DNA from: Clostridiales bacterium UBA2432
GTDB lineage: Bacteria; Bacillota; Clostridia; Lachnospirales; Vallitaleaceae
Length of the DNA stretch: 64,000 nucleotides
Assembly (NCBI GenBank): GCA_002342805.1
Contig: DDQW01000080.1
Location: 199,046 to 263,045 of the forward strand
Reading direction: 5' to 3'
Positions 24,274 through 32,165 of this stretch are shown one piece after another. The translations under genes were made by a program, and so were the position numbers. The notes under the pieces are model-generated. The model was given only the letters and a program-made list of their open reading frames with translations. It had not been told where the DNA came from and did not search any database. Positions within the stretch are counted from its first letter, which is position 1; each line of letters starts with the position of its first letter.

Positions 24274-26325
24274 ATGGGGTTATTGAATAATAAAAAACTA
24301 TTAGGCGTACTCATTGTTATATTAACCATGCTTATCCTATTTCCGTCATTTTTTACAAGTTGTACCAATCAAGAAATTCAAAATATATTTTTAACGGATG
24401 AAGAACAACAATGGTTAGTTGATCATGAAGGTCAAATAAAAATAGGTTATACCACCGATTATCCTCCTGTCGAATTTCTTGAAGGTGGCAACTATGTTGG
24501 CATGTCCGCCGATTACTTTCAATTATTAGAAGAAAAATTAAATACGAAAATAGAAATGGTCGAATTCGAACATTGGAACGAATTAGTCGAACAGGCAAAG
24601 AATCGAGAGATTTCGGGTATTACGGCTGCTACCAAGACACCTGAACGTAGTGAATACTTGGATTTCACTGTACCTTACATCTTGAATCCAAATGTTATAA
24701 TAACTCGCGAGAATTTTTCCGAGCAATTGACTTTTGACAAATTAGCGAACTCAACGATGGAAGTTCTTGTTGTCGAAGATTATGCAATTATCGAATATTT
24801 AGATAAAAATTATCCCAATTTAAGCTATTCAAAAGTCATAAGTCCGAGTGATGGATTAAGAAAAGTCTCTTTTGGCGAAGCAGATGCCATGGTTATTGAA
24901 ATCATGAGTGCTTCAGCCAGTATTGACCGTGATAATCTATCCAATCTAATTGTGAATACTGAGACACCATATGAATCCAATTTATCCATTGCAATACGAA
25001 ATGATTGGCCAATCTTAAGTGATATACTCAACAAAGGCCTCGCACAGATAACCGAGGATGAACGCCAAGCGATTAAGTCCAAGTGGATTCCTTTTGAGCG
25101 CGAAAGCGTTTTTGCAACCCCCTATTTTGGGATGATCCTTGCATCCATTATGATTTTATTAATTTTCATTATAATTATCGTGACCATTTGGAATTATACA
25201 CTCAAAAAAGCTGTAAAAGAACAAACATCAGATCTTGAAAATTATAAAGACCAATTACTTAAAGAAATCGAAGAACGAAAAAAAACAGAAGAAAAAATCA
25301 TATATAAGTCCTACCATGATGAACTAACAGGTATATATAATCGTGCCTTTTTTAACGAAAAGTTTGTTCAATTGGATCGGGAAGAATGCCTTCCTCTATC
25401 CATTATTCTCGCCGATTTAAATGGACTAAAAATCACAAATGATACCTTAGGGCATCAAACCGGAGACCGATTGCTTATACAAATCTCTCGGATTTTAGAA
25501 AACGTTTTTCGCGAAACAGACATAATTGCACGAATTGGCGGTGATGAATTTGTTATCTTACTTCCAAATACTTCAAAGGATACTACAAGAGATCTTTGCG
25601 ACCGTGTTAAAGAAGCCTGCCTCAATTGTGCACCAAATCCTATTAAACCTTCTGTTGCTCTAGGATATGAGACCAAAACAGATATGTCCAGTGATATGGA
25701 TATTATATTTAAACACGCTGAAGATAATATGTATGAACATAAAATTGGCGAAAGAGAGCACATTAGTACGACAATTTTGGAGTCTTTAGAGGCATTATTA
25801 AGAGAAACCACCAATGAATCCTTCGAACATAGCCAGCGAATTCGCGTTATGGCTTTTGAGATGGGTAAAATCTTAAAGCTTTCAGAAGACGCCTTAGATG
25901 CATTATCCTTATTGGCAGATTTACATGATTTAGGTAAGTTAGCTATCTCCGAAGATATTTTACAAAAAGAAGGTCCTCTAACTACAGAGGAATGGGATCG
26001 CATAAAAAAACACCCTGAATTAGGGTATAAGATTGCTAATGCATTACCTGAGTTATCTCAAATTGCTATGGGCATATTAAGTCATCATGAACATTGGGAT
26101 GGATATGGATATCCACAAGGTTTAGAAAAAGAGGAAATCCCTCTTATTGCTCGAATTATAAGTATCGCTGATGCTTATGATGTAATGACAACAGGTCGTC
26201 CTTACAAACCTGCATTAAAAACTGTCGAAGCTATTTCCGAACTAAAAAATTGTGCCGGAAAGCAATTCGATCCGGCACTTGTGGAACTATTTGTCACAAA
26301 TGTATTACAGACTCCTTGGGATTAA
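24274..26325 (+). CDS. Periplasmic-binding sensor with GGDEF and HD-GYP domains (c-di-GMP turnover)
   Basis: 683-residue membrane signalling protein. An N-terminal export segment (1-30, ending FFTSC) precedes a family 3 solute-binding domain (about 45-275; IKIGYTTDYPPVEFLEGG), a membrane span (about 282-308), a short coiled coil, a GGDEF domain (RIGGDEF near 420-426) and an HD-GYP domain (HDLGKLAI near 550; HHEHWDGYGYP near 603). Active-site motifs of both domains are intact, and an RETD inhibitory I-site lies five residues before GGDEF. It could both make and degrade cyclic di-GMP in response to an extracellular ligand. Such ligands are usually amino acids or other small solutes, but its place opposite the TRAP operon makes a sugar acid possible. 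It overlaps the convergent YhcH gene by four bases. Confidence 0.93.
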   Translation: MGLLNNKKLLGVLIVILTMLILFPSFFTSCTNQEIQNIFLTDEEQQWLVDHEGQIKIGYTTDYPPVEFLEGGNYVGMSADYFQLLEEKLNTKIEMVEFEHWNELVEQAKNREISGITAATKTPERSEYLDFTVPYILNPNVIITRENFSEQLTFDKLANSTMEVLVVEDYAIIEYLDKNYPNLSYSKVISPSDGLRKVSFGEADAMVIEIMSASASIDRDNLSNLIVNTETPYESNLSIAIRNDWPILSDILNKGLAQITEDERQAIKSKWIPFERESVFATPYFGMILASIMILLIFIIIIVTIWNYTLKKAVKEQTSDLENYKDQLLKEIEERKKTEEKIIYKSYHDELTGIYNRAFFNEKFVQLDREECLPLSIILADLNGLKITNDTLGHQTGDRLLIQISRILENVFRETDIIARIGGDEFVILLPNTSKDTTRDLCDRVKEACLNCAPNPIKPSVALGYETKTDMSSDMDIIFKHAEDNMYEHKIGEREHISTTILESLEALLRETTNESFEHSQRIRVMAFEMGKILKLSEDALDALSLLADLHDLGKLAISEDILQKEGPLTTEEWDRIKKHPELGYKIANALPELSQIAMGILSHHEHWDGYGYPQGLEKEEIPLIARIISIADAYDVMTTGRPYKPALKTVEAISELKNCAGKQFDPALVELFVTNVLQTPWD

Positions 26326-26789
26326 AGAATGGTATATCGAATCTTGACAACAACTTTCTTAATCGTCATCAGTTCTTTATATTCACAACCCGGTCGATGA
26401 ATATCCGTTGGAAAAAAGATTGCAAAGTCACCGGGAAGCATTGTGAGCAAACGTTCCCCTGGGGGATTCTCATAAAATATTACATCTTTTTCCGGTCGCA
26501 TATCCTCTTTGACAATGGATTGTTCGTTAAGGACTGCATGTCCCATTTGCTCAAATCCGTTTACTAGATATTGAATATCTACAAACTGTTCATGAGCTTC
26601 CGGTCGTCGGTTTTCTACAAAATCCGTTTCAAGTTCTTGAACAAGGGCAAATATATCTTCACCCTCAATGGCATATTTTCCCACTTCTATTGTATTAAAA
26701 TCTTGACTACTTAAGTAATCCAAGGCTGTCTGAATGGCTTTGGGGTATATCGCTTTTTCATCGAGTTGATGAATATTTCCTAATATCAT
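26322..26789 (-). CDS. YhcH/YjgK/YiaL family protein, second copy
   Basis: 155-residue cupin-fold homologue of the protein at 23472. It has HEQFVDIQYLVNG in the first metal region and GDFAIFFPTDIHRPGC in the second, so the ligand residues are conserved. The divergence between the two copies suggests different sugar acid substrates. AGGAGG precedes the ATG. It is the second gene of a short transcript with the 61-residue protein, 15 bases downstream of it, and has no transport gene of its own. Confidence 0.9.
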   Translation of the reverse strand: MILGNIHQLDEKAIYPKAIQTALDYLSSQDFNTIEVGKYAIEGEDIFALVQELETDFVENRRPEAHEQFVDIQYLVNGFEQMGHAVLNEQSIVKEDMRPEKDVIFYENPPGERLLTMLPGDFAIFFPTDIHRPGCEYKELMTIKKVVVKIRYTIL

Positions 26790-26804
26790 ATATATCCTCC
26801 TAAT

Positions 26805-26990
26805 CTATCTTACCGGACAAACTCCATTAACGCAATTTTCATCTGCTTCAATTCCAACAACTTCATAAGCATTTTCTTCTTTTTCTGTCAGCGTTGCACC
26901 TTTAAAAATATTGCCTACCACCTGTTTAGCATGAATGCGCTGTCCATCGTCAGTAAAAATAAAGGGATATTGAATGTGCTCAATTCGCAT
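26805..26990 (-). CDS. Small protein of unknown function (61 residues)
   Basis: I do not recognise this protein. It has a strong ribosome site (AGGAGGTAACC before ATG), a near-consensus promoter upstream, and a plausible soluble composition: FIFTDDGQRIHAKQVVGNIF, then a Glu/Lys-rich middle, then a C-terminal tail NCVNGVCPVR with a C-x4-C pair that could bind metal or form a disulphide. It precedes the second YhcH gene by 15 bases on the same transcript. No signal peptide or membrane span is visible. The coding signal is convincing; the function is not known. Confidence 0.75.
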   Translation of the reverse strand: MRIEHIQYPFIFTDDGQRIHAKQVVGNIFKGATLTEKEENAYEVVGIEADENCVNGVCPVR

Positions 26991-27040
26991 AAGGTTACCT
27001 CCTGTTTTACATAAATATTTTCTACATTACCTTCATCTCT

Positions 27041-27068
27041 ATCATAGCACAAAATCATTGTATATCAA
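27041..27068 (-). promoter_or_regulatory. Promoter of the 61-residue protein and second YhcH genes
   Basis: Minus strand TTGATA (27063-27068), a 16-base spacer and TATGAT (27041-27046). The -35 box lies inside the 3' end of the YolD-like gene. Predicted start is near 27034. Confidence 0.55.
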
Positions 27069-27483
27069 TACTATAAATATCTTCTATATTTATTTTGCTT
27101 CCATCTGTAAAATAAATTTCTTGATTGTAACCGTCGATTTTCTTAACATATCCGGTTTTTGTAAGGTATCGTCCACCATATTTATATGAATCCGATTCAA
27201 AGTAGACGGTCACAACTTCTGTGGCATCATGCTTTTTACAATTGCTTTCAATTTTTCTTAAGGCATCATCAATGATGGCAATTTCCAATTCATCCAGTAT
27301 CTTTTTCTTGGACGTATACCTTGCAGCTTCTTTGACTGCCATTTCGTGTCCAACGACGGCTGAAAAAGGTGAGAATTGGGCGGCTCTTTTTGATATGGGC
27401 ATAGGTGCTTTATTGGTGGATACATGATGGGGCATATACAATATCTCTTTATAATCTTCGATTGACCGACGCACTTTTTTCAT
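27055..27483 (-). CDS. YolD-like protein
   Basis: 142 residues from the ATG at 27483, which follows AAGGAAGG; codons up to 27504 cover that site. The N-terminal part has the YolD-like signature RAAQFSPFSAVVGHEMAV and is followed by a small beta-rich C-terminal half with YLTKTGYVKKIDGY. YolD-like proteins are regularly encoded beside UvrX/UmuC-type polymerases and are thought to act as UmuD-like accessory factors, though the mechanism is poorly known. Here the gene follows the Y-family polymerase by 45 bases and is presumably cotranscribed from the LexA-controlled promoter at 29070. Confidence 0.85.
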   Translation of the reverse strand: MKKVRRSIEDYKEILYMPHHVSTNKAPMPISKRAAQFSPFSAVVGHEMAVKEAARYTSKKKILDELEIAIIDDALRKIESNCKKHDATEVVTVYFESDSYKYGGRYLTKTGYVKKIDGYNQEIYFTDGSKINIEDIYSIDIQ

Positions 27484-27528
27484 GATTGTTCCTTCCTTGG
27501 TCACATTCTATATTACACATATTATAGA

Positions 27529-29028
27529 TTATGCTTTATGTCCTCCAATCTGATTGTTTCGATCTTTGGTTGTTGCACCTTCTTGCAGATTCATTCCTTT
27601 TAAGATTGCATTTTTTCCGTATTTTTTTTTAATCTCTAAAACAGCATATTGAATTTTTTTCTCTTTTTTTAAATCCTGTTCTAATTTTTTCTGGGCTTCA
27701 TCATCTGTAAAAAGGTCCAATTGTTTGCAACAGGCTTGCTGTTTGGCAATACGTTCTTCTTCTACTTGATTAGCAACAATATTAATCCGTCGTACCAACA
27801 AGTGCGGATTGACAATAGCATCGAAAAGGTCCATAACTGCATCCATAATAAGCTTGGTGGAAGACGTCTTCTGCTCAATATTCATTGACCCATGGGCGTG
27901 TTTGGGAACTTGTCTTCCATAATAATCTGTTTTTATCTCACCGCTATATTGTTTAGAAATATATTGGTCTGTAAGACTTGTGACATCATAGCCAACTGTA
28001 AGCACCACTTGATCGGTTACTAAACCTTTATCAACTAAATCCAACACTAAGAGATCCGTCATTTCTTGTACAATAATTCGTGCTTTATCATAGGTGTAAG
28101 GATGATGTAAGACTTGCCCTGCACCGGTACTTTGGTTCTCCGGTTTATAGGCCTTGACATCCGCTAATGTACACGGCTCCCATCCCCATGCATGATCGAT
28201 AAGAAGTTGCGCATTGACCCCGAATAATTGATACAATAAGGCTTCATTATGAAGAGAGCACTCCGCTATATCACCCATGGTAAAAATTCCATTGTCTTGA
28301 AGTTTTTTTGCATAACCTTTACCCACTCGCCAAAAATCTGTAATTGGCTGGTGGGCCCATAATGTTTCTCGATAACGCATTTCATCAAGTTGTGCTATTC
28401 GAACACCGTCTTGATCCGCCGGTATGTGCTTTGCAACAATATCCATAGCTATTTTGCATAAATAGAGGTTGGTCCCTAATCCTGCCGTGGCCGTAACTCC
28501 AACTGTTCTAAGAACATCTTTTATCATTCGCTTTGTAAAATCATACGGATTCAGCCCCGACACTTCTAAATAATCTGTTATATCTATAAAGACTTCATCA
28601 ATAGAATACACATGAATATCCTCTGGTGCAACATACTTCATATACACATTATAAATACGTGTACTATATTCCATATACAAAGCCATTCTAGGCGGCGCCA
28701 CAATATAATCGATGGCAAGTTCAGGAGATTGTTCAAGTTCTTTAGCAAGGTAGGATTTGCCCGTAAATGTCTGTGCCGGTGCATATTGTGATCGATATAC
28801 ATTTGCTTCTTTGACCTTTTGGACAACTTCAAATAATCTAGCCCGTCCTGGGATATTAAAGGCTTTCAGCGAGGGAGAAGCAGCTAGGCATATGGTTTTT
28901 TCGGTTCTGCTGTTATCTGCCACAACGAGATTCGTTGTTAATGGGTCTAAATTTCGTTCAATGCATTCTACAGAAGCATAGAAGGATTTCAGATCTATGG
29001 CCACATATATTCGATTATTTTCTTCCAT
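27529..29028 (-). CDS. Y-family DNA polymerase (UmuC/UvrX type)
   Basis: 499 residues from the ATG at 29028 (AAGGTA seven bases upstream). Catalytic acids are visible: the first Asp in VAIDLKSFYASVEC and the Asp-Glu pair in YSIDEVFIDITDY. A helix-hairpin-helix-like thumb follows (residues near 240), and the C-terminus ends with KKYGKNAILKGMNL, typical of UvrX/ImpB-type translesion polymerases. It would copy past DNA lesions at the cost of mutation. The promoter contains a LexA box within its spacer, so expression is expected in the SOS response. The YolD-like partner lies downstream. No phage or integrative-element genes are nearby. Confidence 0.93.
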   Translation of the reverse strand: MEENNRIYVAIDLKSFYASVECIERNLDPLTTNLVVADNSRTEKTICLAASPSLKAFNIPGRARLFEVVQKVKEANVYRSQYAPAQTFTGKSYLAKELEQSPELAIDYIVAPPRMALYMEYSTRIYNVYMKYVAPEDIHVYSIDEVFIDITDYLEVSGLNPYDFTKRMIKDVLRTVGVTATAGLGTNLYLCKIAMDIVAKHIPADQDGVRIAQLDEMRYRETLWAHQPITDFWRVGKGYAKKLQDNGIFTMGDIAECSLHNEALLYQLFGVNAQLLIDHAWGWEPCTLADVKAYKPENQSTGAGQVLHHPYTYDKARIIVQEMTDLLVLDLVDKGLVTDQVVLTVGYDVTSLTDQYISKQYSGEIKTDYYGRQVPKHAHGSMNIEQKTSSTKLIMDAVMDLFDAIVNPHLLVRRINIVANQVEEERIAKQQACCKQLDLFTDDEAQKKLEQDLKKEKKIQYAVLEIKKKYGKNAILKGMNLQEGATTKDRNNQIGGHKA

Positions 29029-29069
29029 ACACATTACCTTCTTAACAAGACATTTTATATCCTATAATT

Positions 29070-29098
29070 ATTATACATCGGAACATGTGTTCGGTCAA
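29070..29098 (-). promoter_or_regulatory. SOS promoter of the polymerase gene
   Basis: Minus strand TTGACC (29093-29098), exactly 17 bases, and TATAAT (29070-29075, perfect). The spacer holds the LexA box, so LexA binding would exclude RNA polymerase. The -35 overlaps the last codons of the upstream activase gene. Confidence 0.8.
29081..29092. promoter_or_regulatory. LexA (SOS) box
   Basis: GAACATGTGTTC, a perfect palindrome matching the Firmicutes LexA consensus GAAC-N4-GTTC. It lies wholly between the -35 and -10 boxes of the Y-family polymerase promoter. Confidence 0.85.
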
Positions 29099-29802
29099 GA
29101 AGTAACAATAACCTCTTTAAATCCCTTTGCCAAAGCAAGGTCTTTTAGTCGCTCCATTTCTTCTAAATCTGGAGATTGCCAGTGACCATAAGCTGTGCGA
29201 ACGCCATGAGGTCGAAAAGGAATAAGCTTGTAGCGAATTGGCTGATCTAAGTGTTCTTGTAACAAATCACCTACTTCTTCCACGGTTTTCTGATTATTGA
29301 GTTCATCTTTTACCACCACCGTTCGTACTTCATGCAGTTTACCTATTGAAGCTAAAAATTCTGCATTCTTAAGCACCACAGCATTGTCTTCTCCTGTAAG
29401 TTCCATATGGCTCTTCGCATCTGTCGCCTTCACATCCAGCATAAAGCCATCCGTTAATTCTATTATTGCAGGAAGTTCCCAAAAGGCTAGACTACCATTC
29501 GTATCTATATAGTTACTCAAACCCATTTTTTTAGTTTCTAAAAATAGGGCTTCTATAAAGGCATACTGCAAGCTACATTCTCCCCCAGATACCGTGATTC
29601 CTTTAATAAATGGACGATTTCTTTTAATTCTTTCAACCACTTCTGAAAGTTCCATATCTTGCTTTGGGTTGCCGTGAGAAATGGTTTCCGGATTATGACA
29701 ATAATGGCAATTAAAATTACAGCCTTGAAAAAAAATCGCCGTTCGATTGCCCGGACCGTCCACCACACTGCTGTCAATAATCTGGCTAATTCTTCCTAAC
29801 AT
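29095..29802 (-). CDS. YjjW family glycyl-radical enzyme activase (radical SAM)
   Basis: 235-residue radical SAM protein. The cluster motif C-x3-C-x2-C is CNFNCHYC, and the following conserved stretch is GITVSGGECSLQ. It has no extra ferredoxin-like domain. The N-terminus IDSSVVDGPGNRTAIFFQGC is typical of glycyl-radical enzyme activases. It would use S-adenosylmethionine to install the glycyl radical on the YjjI-type enzyme encoded two bases upstream. The reaction is oxygen-sensitive, so the pair should work only without oxygen. Confidence 0.9.
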   Translation of the reverse strand: MLGRISQIIDSSVVDGPGNRTAIFFQGCNFNCHYCHNPETISHGNPKQDMELSEVVERIKRNRPFIKGITVSGGECSLQYAFIEALFLETKKMGLSNYIDTNGSLAFWELPAIIELTDGFMLDVKATDAKSHMELTGEDNAVVLKNAEFLASIGKLHEVRTVVVKDELNNQKTVEEVGDLLQEHLDQPIRYKLIPFRPHGVRTAYGHWQSPDLEEMERLKDLALAKGFKEVIVTS

Positions 29803-29804
29803 AC

Positions 29805-31346
29805 CTACCGCCTCGCGTCACTTTCGCCACGCACCTTTCGATTTAAGACACCATAGGTGTTAATTGCTTCCTGTGCATATTGAACCGTATCATAGCTGAC
29901 CTGTTTTCCTTGATTATAGGCTTCTAAGTCTGATTTTTTGATCAAGTAACCGGTAACTCGAATTAAATCGCCATCCTTTGCATAGCAGGAAATATAGCGC
30001 ATACCGGAGGCGAATCCGCCTTCAAATATATCTAAAACTGCTTGGGGATTATTTAATACCGTATGGTCAAAAGGAAAATGGTCGCCTATTCCTGAAGGAA
30101 AATACTTATGGAACATACCCGCCTGCTGTAAATGCTCATAAATAGGTAACTCGTGACCGATGGCAATACGAACGCCTGCACTTGTCCCTTGGTCTTGATC
30201 CGCTCCGACTTGGGCATGAAGCATATATCGATGATTCCAAAAGTCACTATACTTACTTTCAAACGCATCGACTTCTTTTTGTATCAATTCCATGATGGCG
30301 ACGCCCAGTTCATTGGCCTCTTGATCCTTTCCATAGCTAAAACCTTTGTTTTCAAGCTGCATTAAGGCATTTACACATTCATGCATGCCGACTAAGCCAA
30401 ATAAGCCTACAAAACGTTCCAAAGATACAAATCCTTCTTTGACCAAGAAGCTTTCCGTAAAAAAGGTTGTCTCTTCAACTAAAAATCGTATTTTCGACTC
30501 CATAAATCGTGTCATGGCATGAATAGCTGTCGGCAATTGATTTGTCATAAAATCCTCTAAAGATTGAGATTTTAGGGCTATCTTGTTTAAACGTAGACGA
30601 GATAAGGTAAATGCACCCCCACCTATTGGAAGGCCGTTGTAGCAACTGGCAATTCCATAATCGCCTTGAAATTCTTGACGAAACATTTGATCATTGGCAA
30701 AGGCTGGATTCGCACAAGCCATGGACGTACTTACACACTTTTGTGCAAAGGAATTACTAGTAATCTTGGGATCATATAAAAGCGTTAGATTGGGCGTTAC
30801 ATTTTGTAAGTCTTTTAATAAATCCAAAATAATATTTCCTGCAAGTGTCTCCTGTGGCCCAATATTTCCATGACAAAAACTATCATCAATGGTTCGGTCC
30901 AACTGAATTAAAAACCACTTGATTTGCTCTCTTGCTTGGGCTTCATCTTCAATAAAAGGATTCAGCAACTTGTCAATACGTCCGATATAGACCGGAAAAC
31001 GGGTAATTGAAGGTACATGATGATAAAAAATAAGGAGGGTATGAATCGCATCTGTCAACGTTTGGGGTGGATCTAATCGTAGAAAAGGCGAACCCTTCCG
31101 AAATAAAAGGTCATAATCAGGAAGAACATAACGAGGGGCATAAGGCGCATGGCCTTCATGGAGGTCACATACAATGCCTTCTTGTGCTAGCTCCATAAGT
31201 TCTTCATCCGCACCTTCCGGATACGGCAACACATTCTCCGCTAATTTTGCTAAACCAAAGGTTTGCTGCTCATAGGTTAAACTTTTGTTTTGGATTAACG
31301 CAAACGCTTCTTTTTGGACCTCTTCTAAACTTTGATAAATATTCAT
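29805..31346 (-). CDS. YjjI family glycyl-radical enzyme
   Basis: 513-residue protein, short for a glycyl-radical enzyme (pyruvate formate-lyase-like members are usually about 750-850) but right for the YjjI (DUF3029) family. The glycyl-radical motif RVTGYL lies near the C-terminus (about residue 470). A cysteine in CVSTSMACANPAFAND is a candidate for the thiyl residue. The reaction of YjjI is not established; proposals include a role on nucleosides or other small metabolites. Start follows AGGAGGTTATCAAG. The promoter has a good -10 but no -35, with a Crp/Fnr-type palindrome at about -41.5, which suggests activation by the divergently encoded regulator. Confidence 0.88.
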   Translation of the reverse strand: MNIYQSLEEVQKEAFALIQNKSLTYEQQTFGLAKLAENVLPYPEGADEELMELAQEGIVCDLHEGHAPYAPRYVLPDYDLLFRKGSPFLRLDPPQTLTDAIHTLLIFYHHVPSITRFPVYIGRIDKLLNPFIEDEAQAREQIKWFLIQLDRTIDDSFCHGNIGPQETLAGNIILDLLKDLQNVTPNLTLLYDPKITSNSFAQKCVSTSMACANPAFANDQMFRQEFQGDYGIASCYNGLPIGGGAFTLSRLRLNKIALKSQSLEDFMTNQLPTAIHAMTRFMESKIRFLVEETTFFTESFLVKEGFVSLERFVGLFGLVGMHECVNALMQLENKGFSYGKDQEANELGVAIMELIQKEVDAFESKYSDFWNHRYMLHAQVGADQDQGTSAGVRIAIGHELPIYEHLQQAGMFHKYFPSGIGDHFPFDHTVLNNPQAVLDIFEGGFASGMRYISCYAKDGDLIRVTGYLIKKSDLEAYNQGKQVSYDTVQYAQEAINTYGVLNRKVRGESDARR

Positions 31347-31386
31347 CTTGATAACCTCCTAAATCTTTTGAATAATCTTTACTCCT

Positions 31387-31427
31387 ATTATAGCAAACGT
31401 GCTATAATTAAAAAATGACAGCTGTCA
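31387..31427 (-). promoter_or_regulatory. Crp/Fnr-dependent promoter of the YjjI-YjjW operon
   Basis: The minus-strand -10 is TATAAT (31387-31392), with no recognisable -35. The palindrome TGACAGCTGTCA (31416-31427) is centred 41.5 bases upstream of the predicted start, the class II activator position. On the plus strand another TATAAT (31403-31408) precedes the Crp/Fnr gene, so the same palindrome would overlap that gene's start and could mediate autorepression. Confidence 0.65.
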
Positions 31428-31470
31428 CTTTTTTAAATAAATTTAAGAACATGGAGGTCATGAAATTTAT

Positions 31471-32154
31471 ATGGATCCTTTACAACTTGAAGATTTAAAA
31501 AGCATACTTTTAAACGCCTTTTCTTCCGATCTAAGCACAGACATCTCTATTCTTACAAAATCATACACACAAAGATTAAAACCTAACGTGTGTTTTATCG
31601 AATCCGGAGCACAGCTTGATTATATCTATGTTCAGCTTAGCGGAACTTCCTATATTGTTAACTATACACCAAAGGGAAAGCGGATTATTGCAGACACTTT
31701 ACATGGGGGACAAATCTATGGTCTTATTGAAGCCCTTCATCATCGTAAAACCTATATCGGTAATGTTATTACTTTAAGCCCTTGCATACTTGCTAAGATG
31801 CCTTGTAATCTATTTTTGTCCGCTCTTAAACACGACCTATTTCTATCCAATTTAGCCCTTGGCTATATGGCTGATTTTTCTGCAAAACTCATGGAAAGCA
31901 GCGAACAAAAATCCGCTGCTTCACCTATGGAGAACTTTTTATTCTATTTATATCATCGTTCGATTCAACAGCCCCTGCCTTGTCACATCACAGAGAATAA
32001 AAGTTTTATTGCCGACTATCTTGGTATTGATAAGCGTTCTTTGTATCGTTATCTTAATCAATTCGAAAAAGAAGGTTATCTCCGTCGAGAAAAACAGGCA
32101 ATCCTTATTTCAGAAGAGAACCTTCATCTCATAAAAAAACGCTTAGGATTTTAG
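31471..32154 (+). CDS. Crp/Fnr family transcriptional regulator
   Basis: 227 residues: an N-terminal cyclic-nucleotide-binding-like beta-roll (about 15-125), a dimerisation helix and a C-terminal winged helix-turn-helix (ITENKSFIADYLGIDKRSLY then RYLNQFEKEGYL). The Arg and Glu that bind cAMP in Crp are not evident, and I see no N-terminal cysteine cluster as in Fnr, so the signal is unknown; cysteines occur at about residues 26, 91 and 98. It is divergent from the glycyl-radical operon and probably controls it through the palindrome at 31416. Its stop lies 11 bases from the convergent ATPase gene. Confidence 0.9.
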   Translation: MDPLQLEDLKSILLNAFSSDLSTDISILTKSYTQRLKPNVCFIESGAQLDYIYVQLSGTSYIVNYTPKGKRIIADTLHGGQIYGLIEALHHRKTYIGNVITLSPCILAKMPCNLFLSALKHDLFLSNLALGYMADFSAKLMESSEQKSAASPMENFLFYLYHRSIQQPLPCHITENKSFIADYLGIDKRSLYRYLNQFEKEGYLRREKQAILISEENLHLIKKRLGF

Positions 32155-32165
32155 TGAAGCAAATG

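Noticed and set aside
24056..24286. 76-codon plus-strand frame ahead of the GGDEF gene
   Set aside because: It spans a LacI operator and the promoters of both divergent units, has no ribosome site and is low-complexity in composition.
27055..29028. YolD-polymerase pair as part of a prophage or integrative element
   Set aside because: Homologues occur in prophages, but no integrase, structural or replication gene and no attachment repeat is visible around it.
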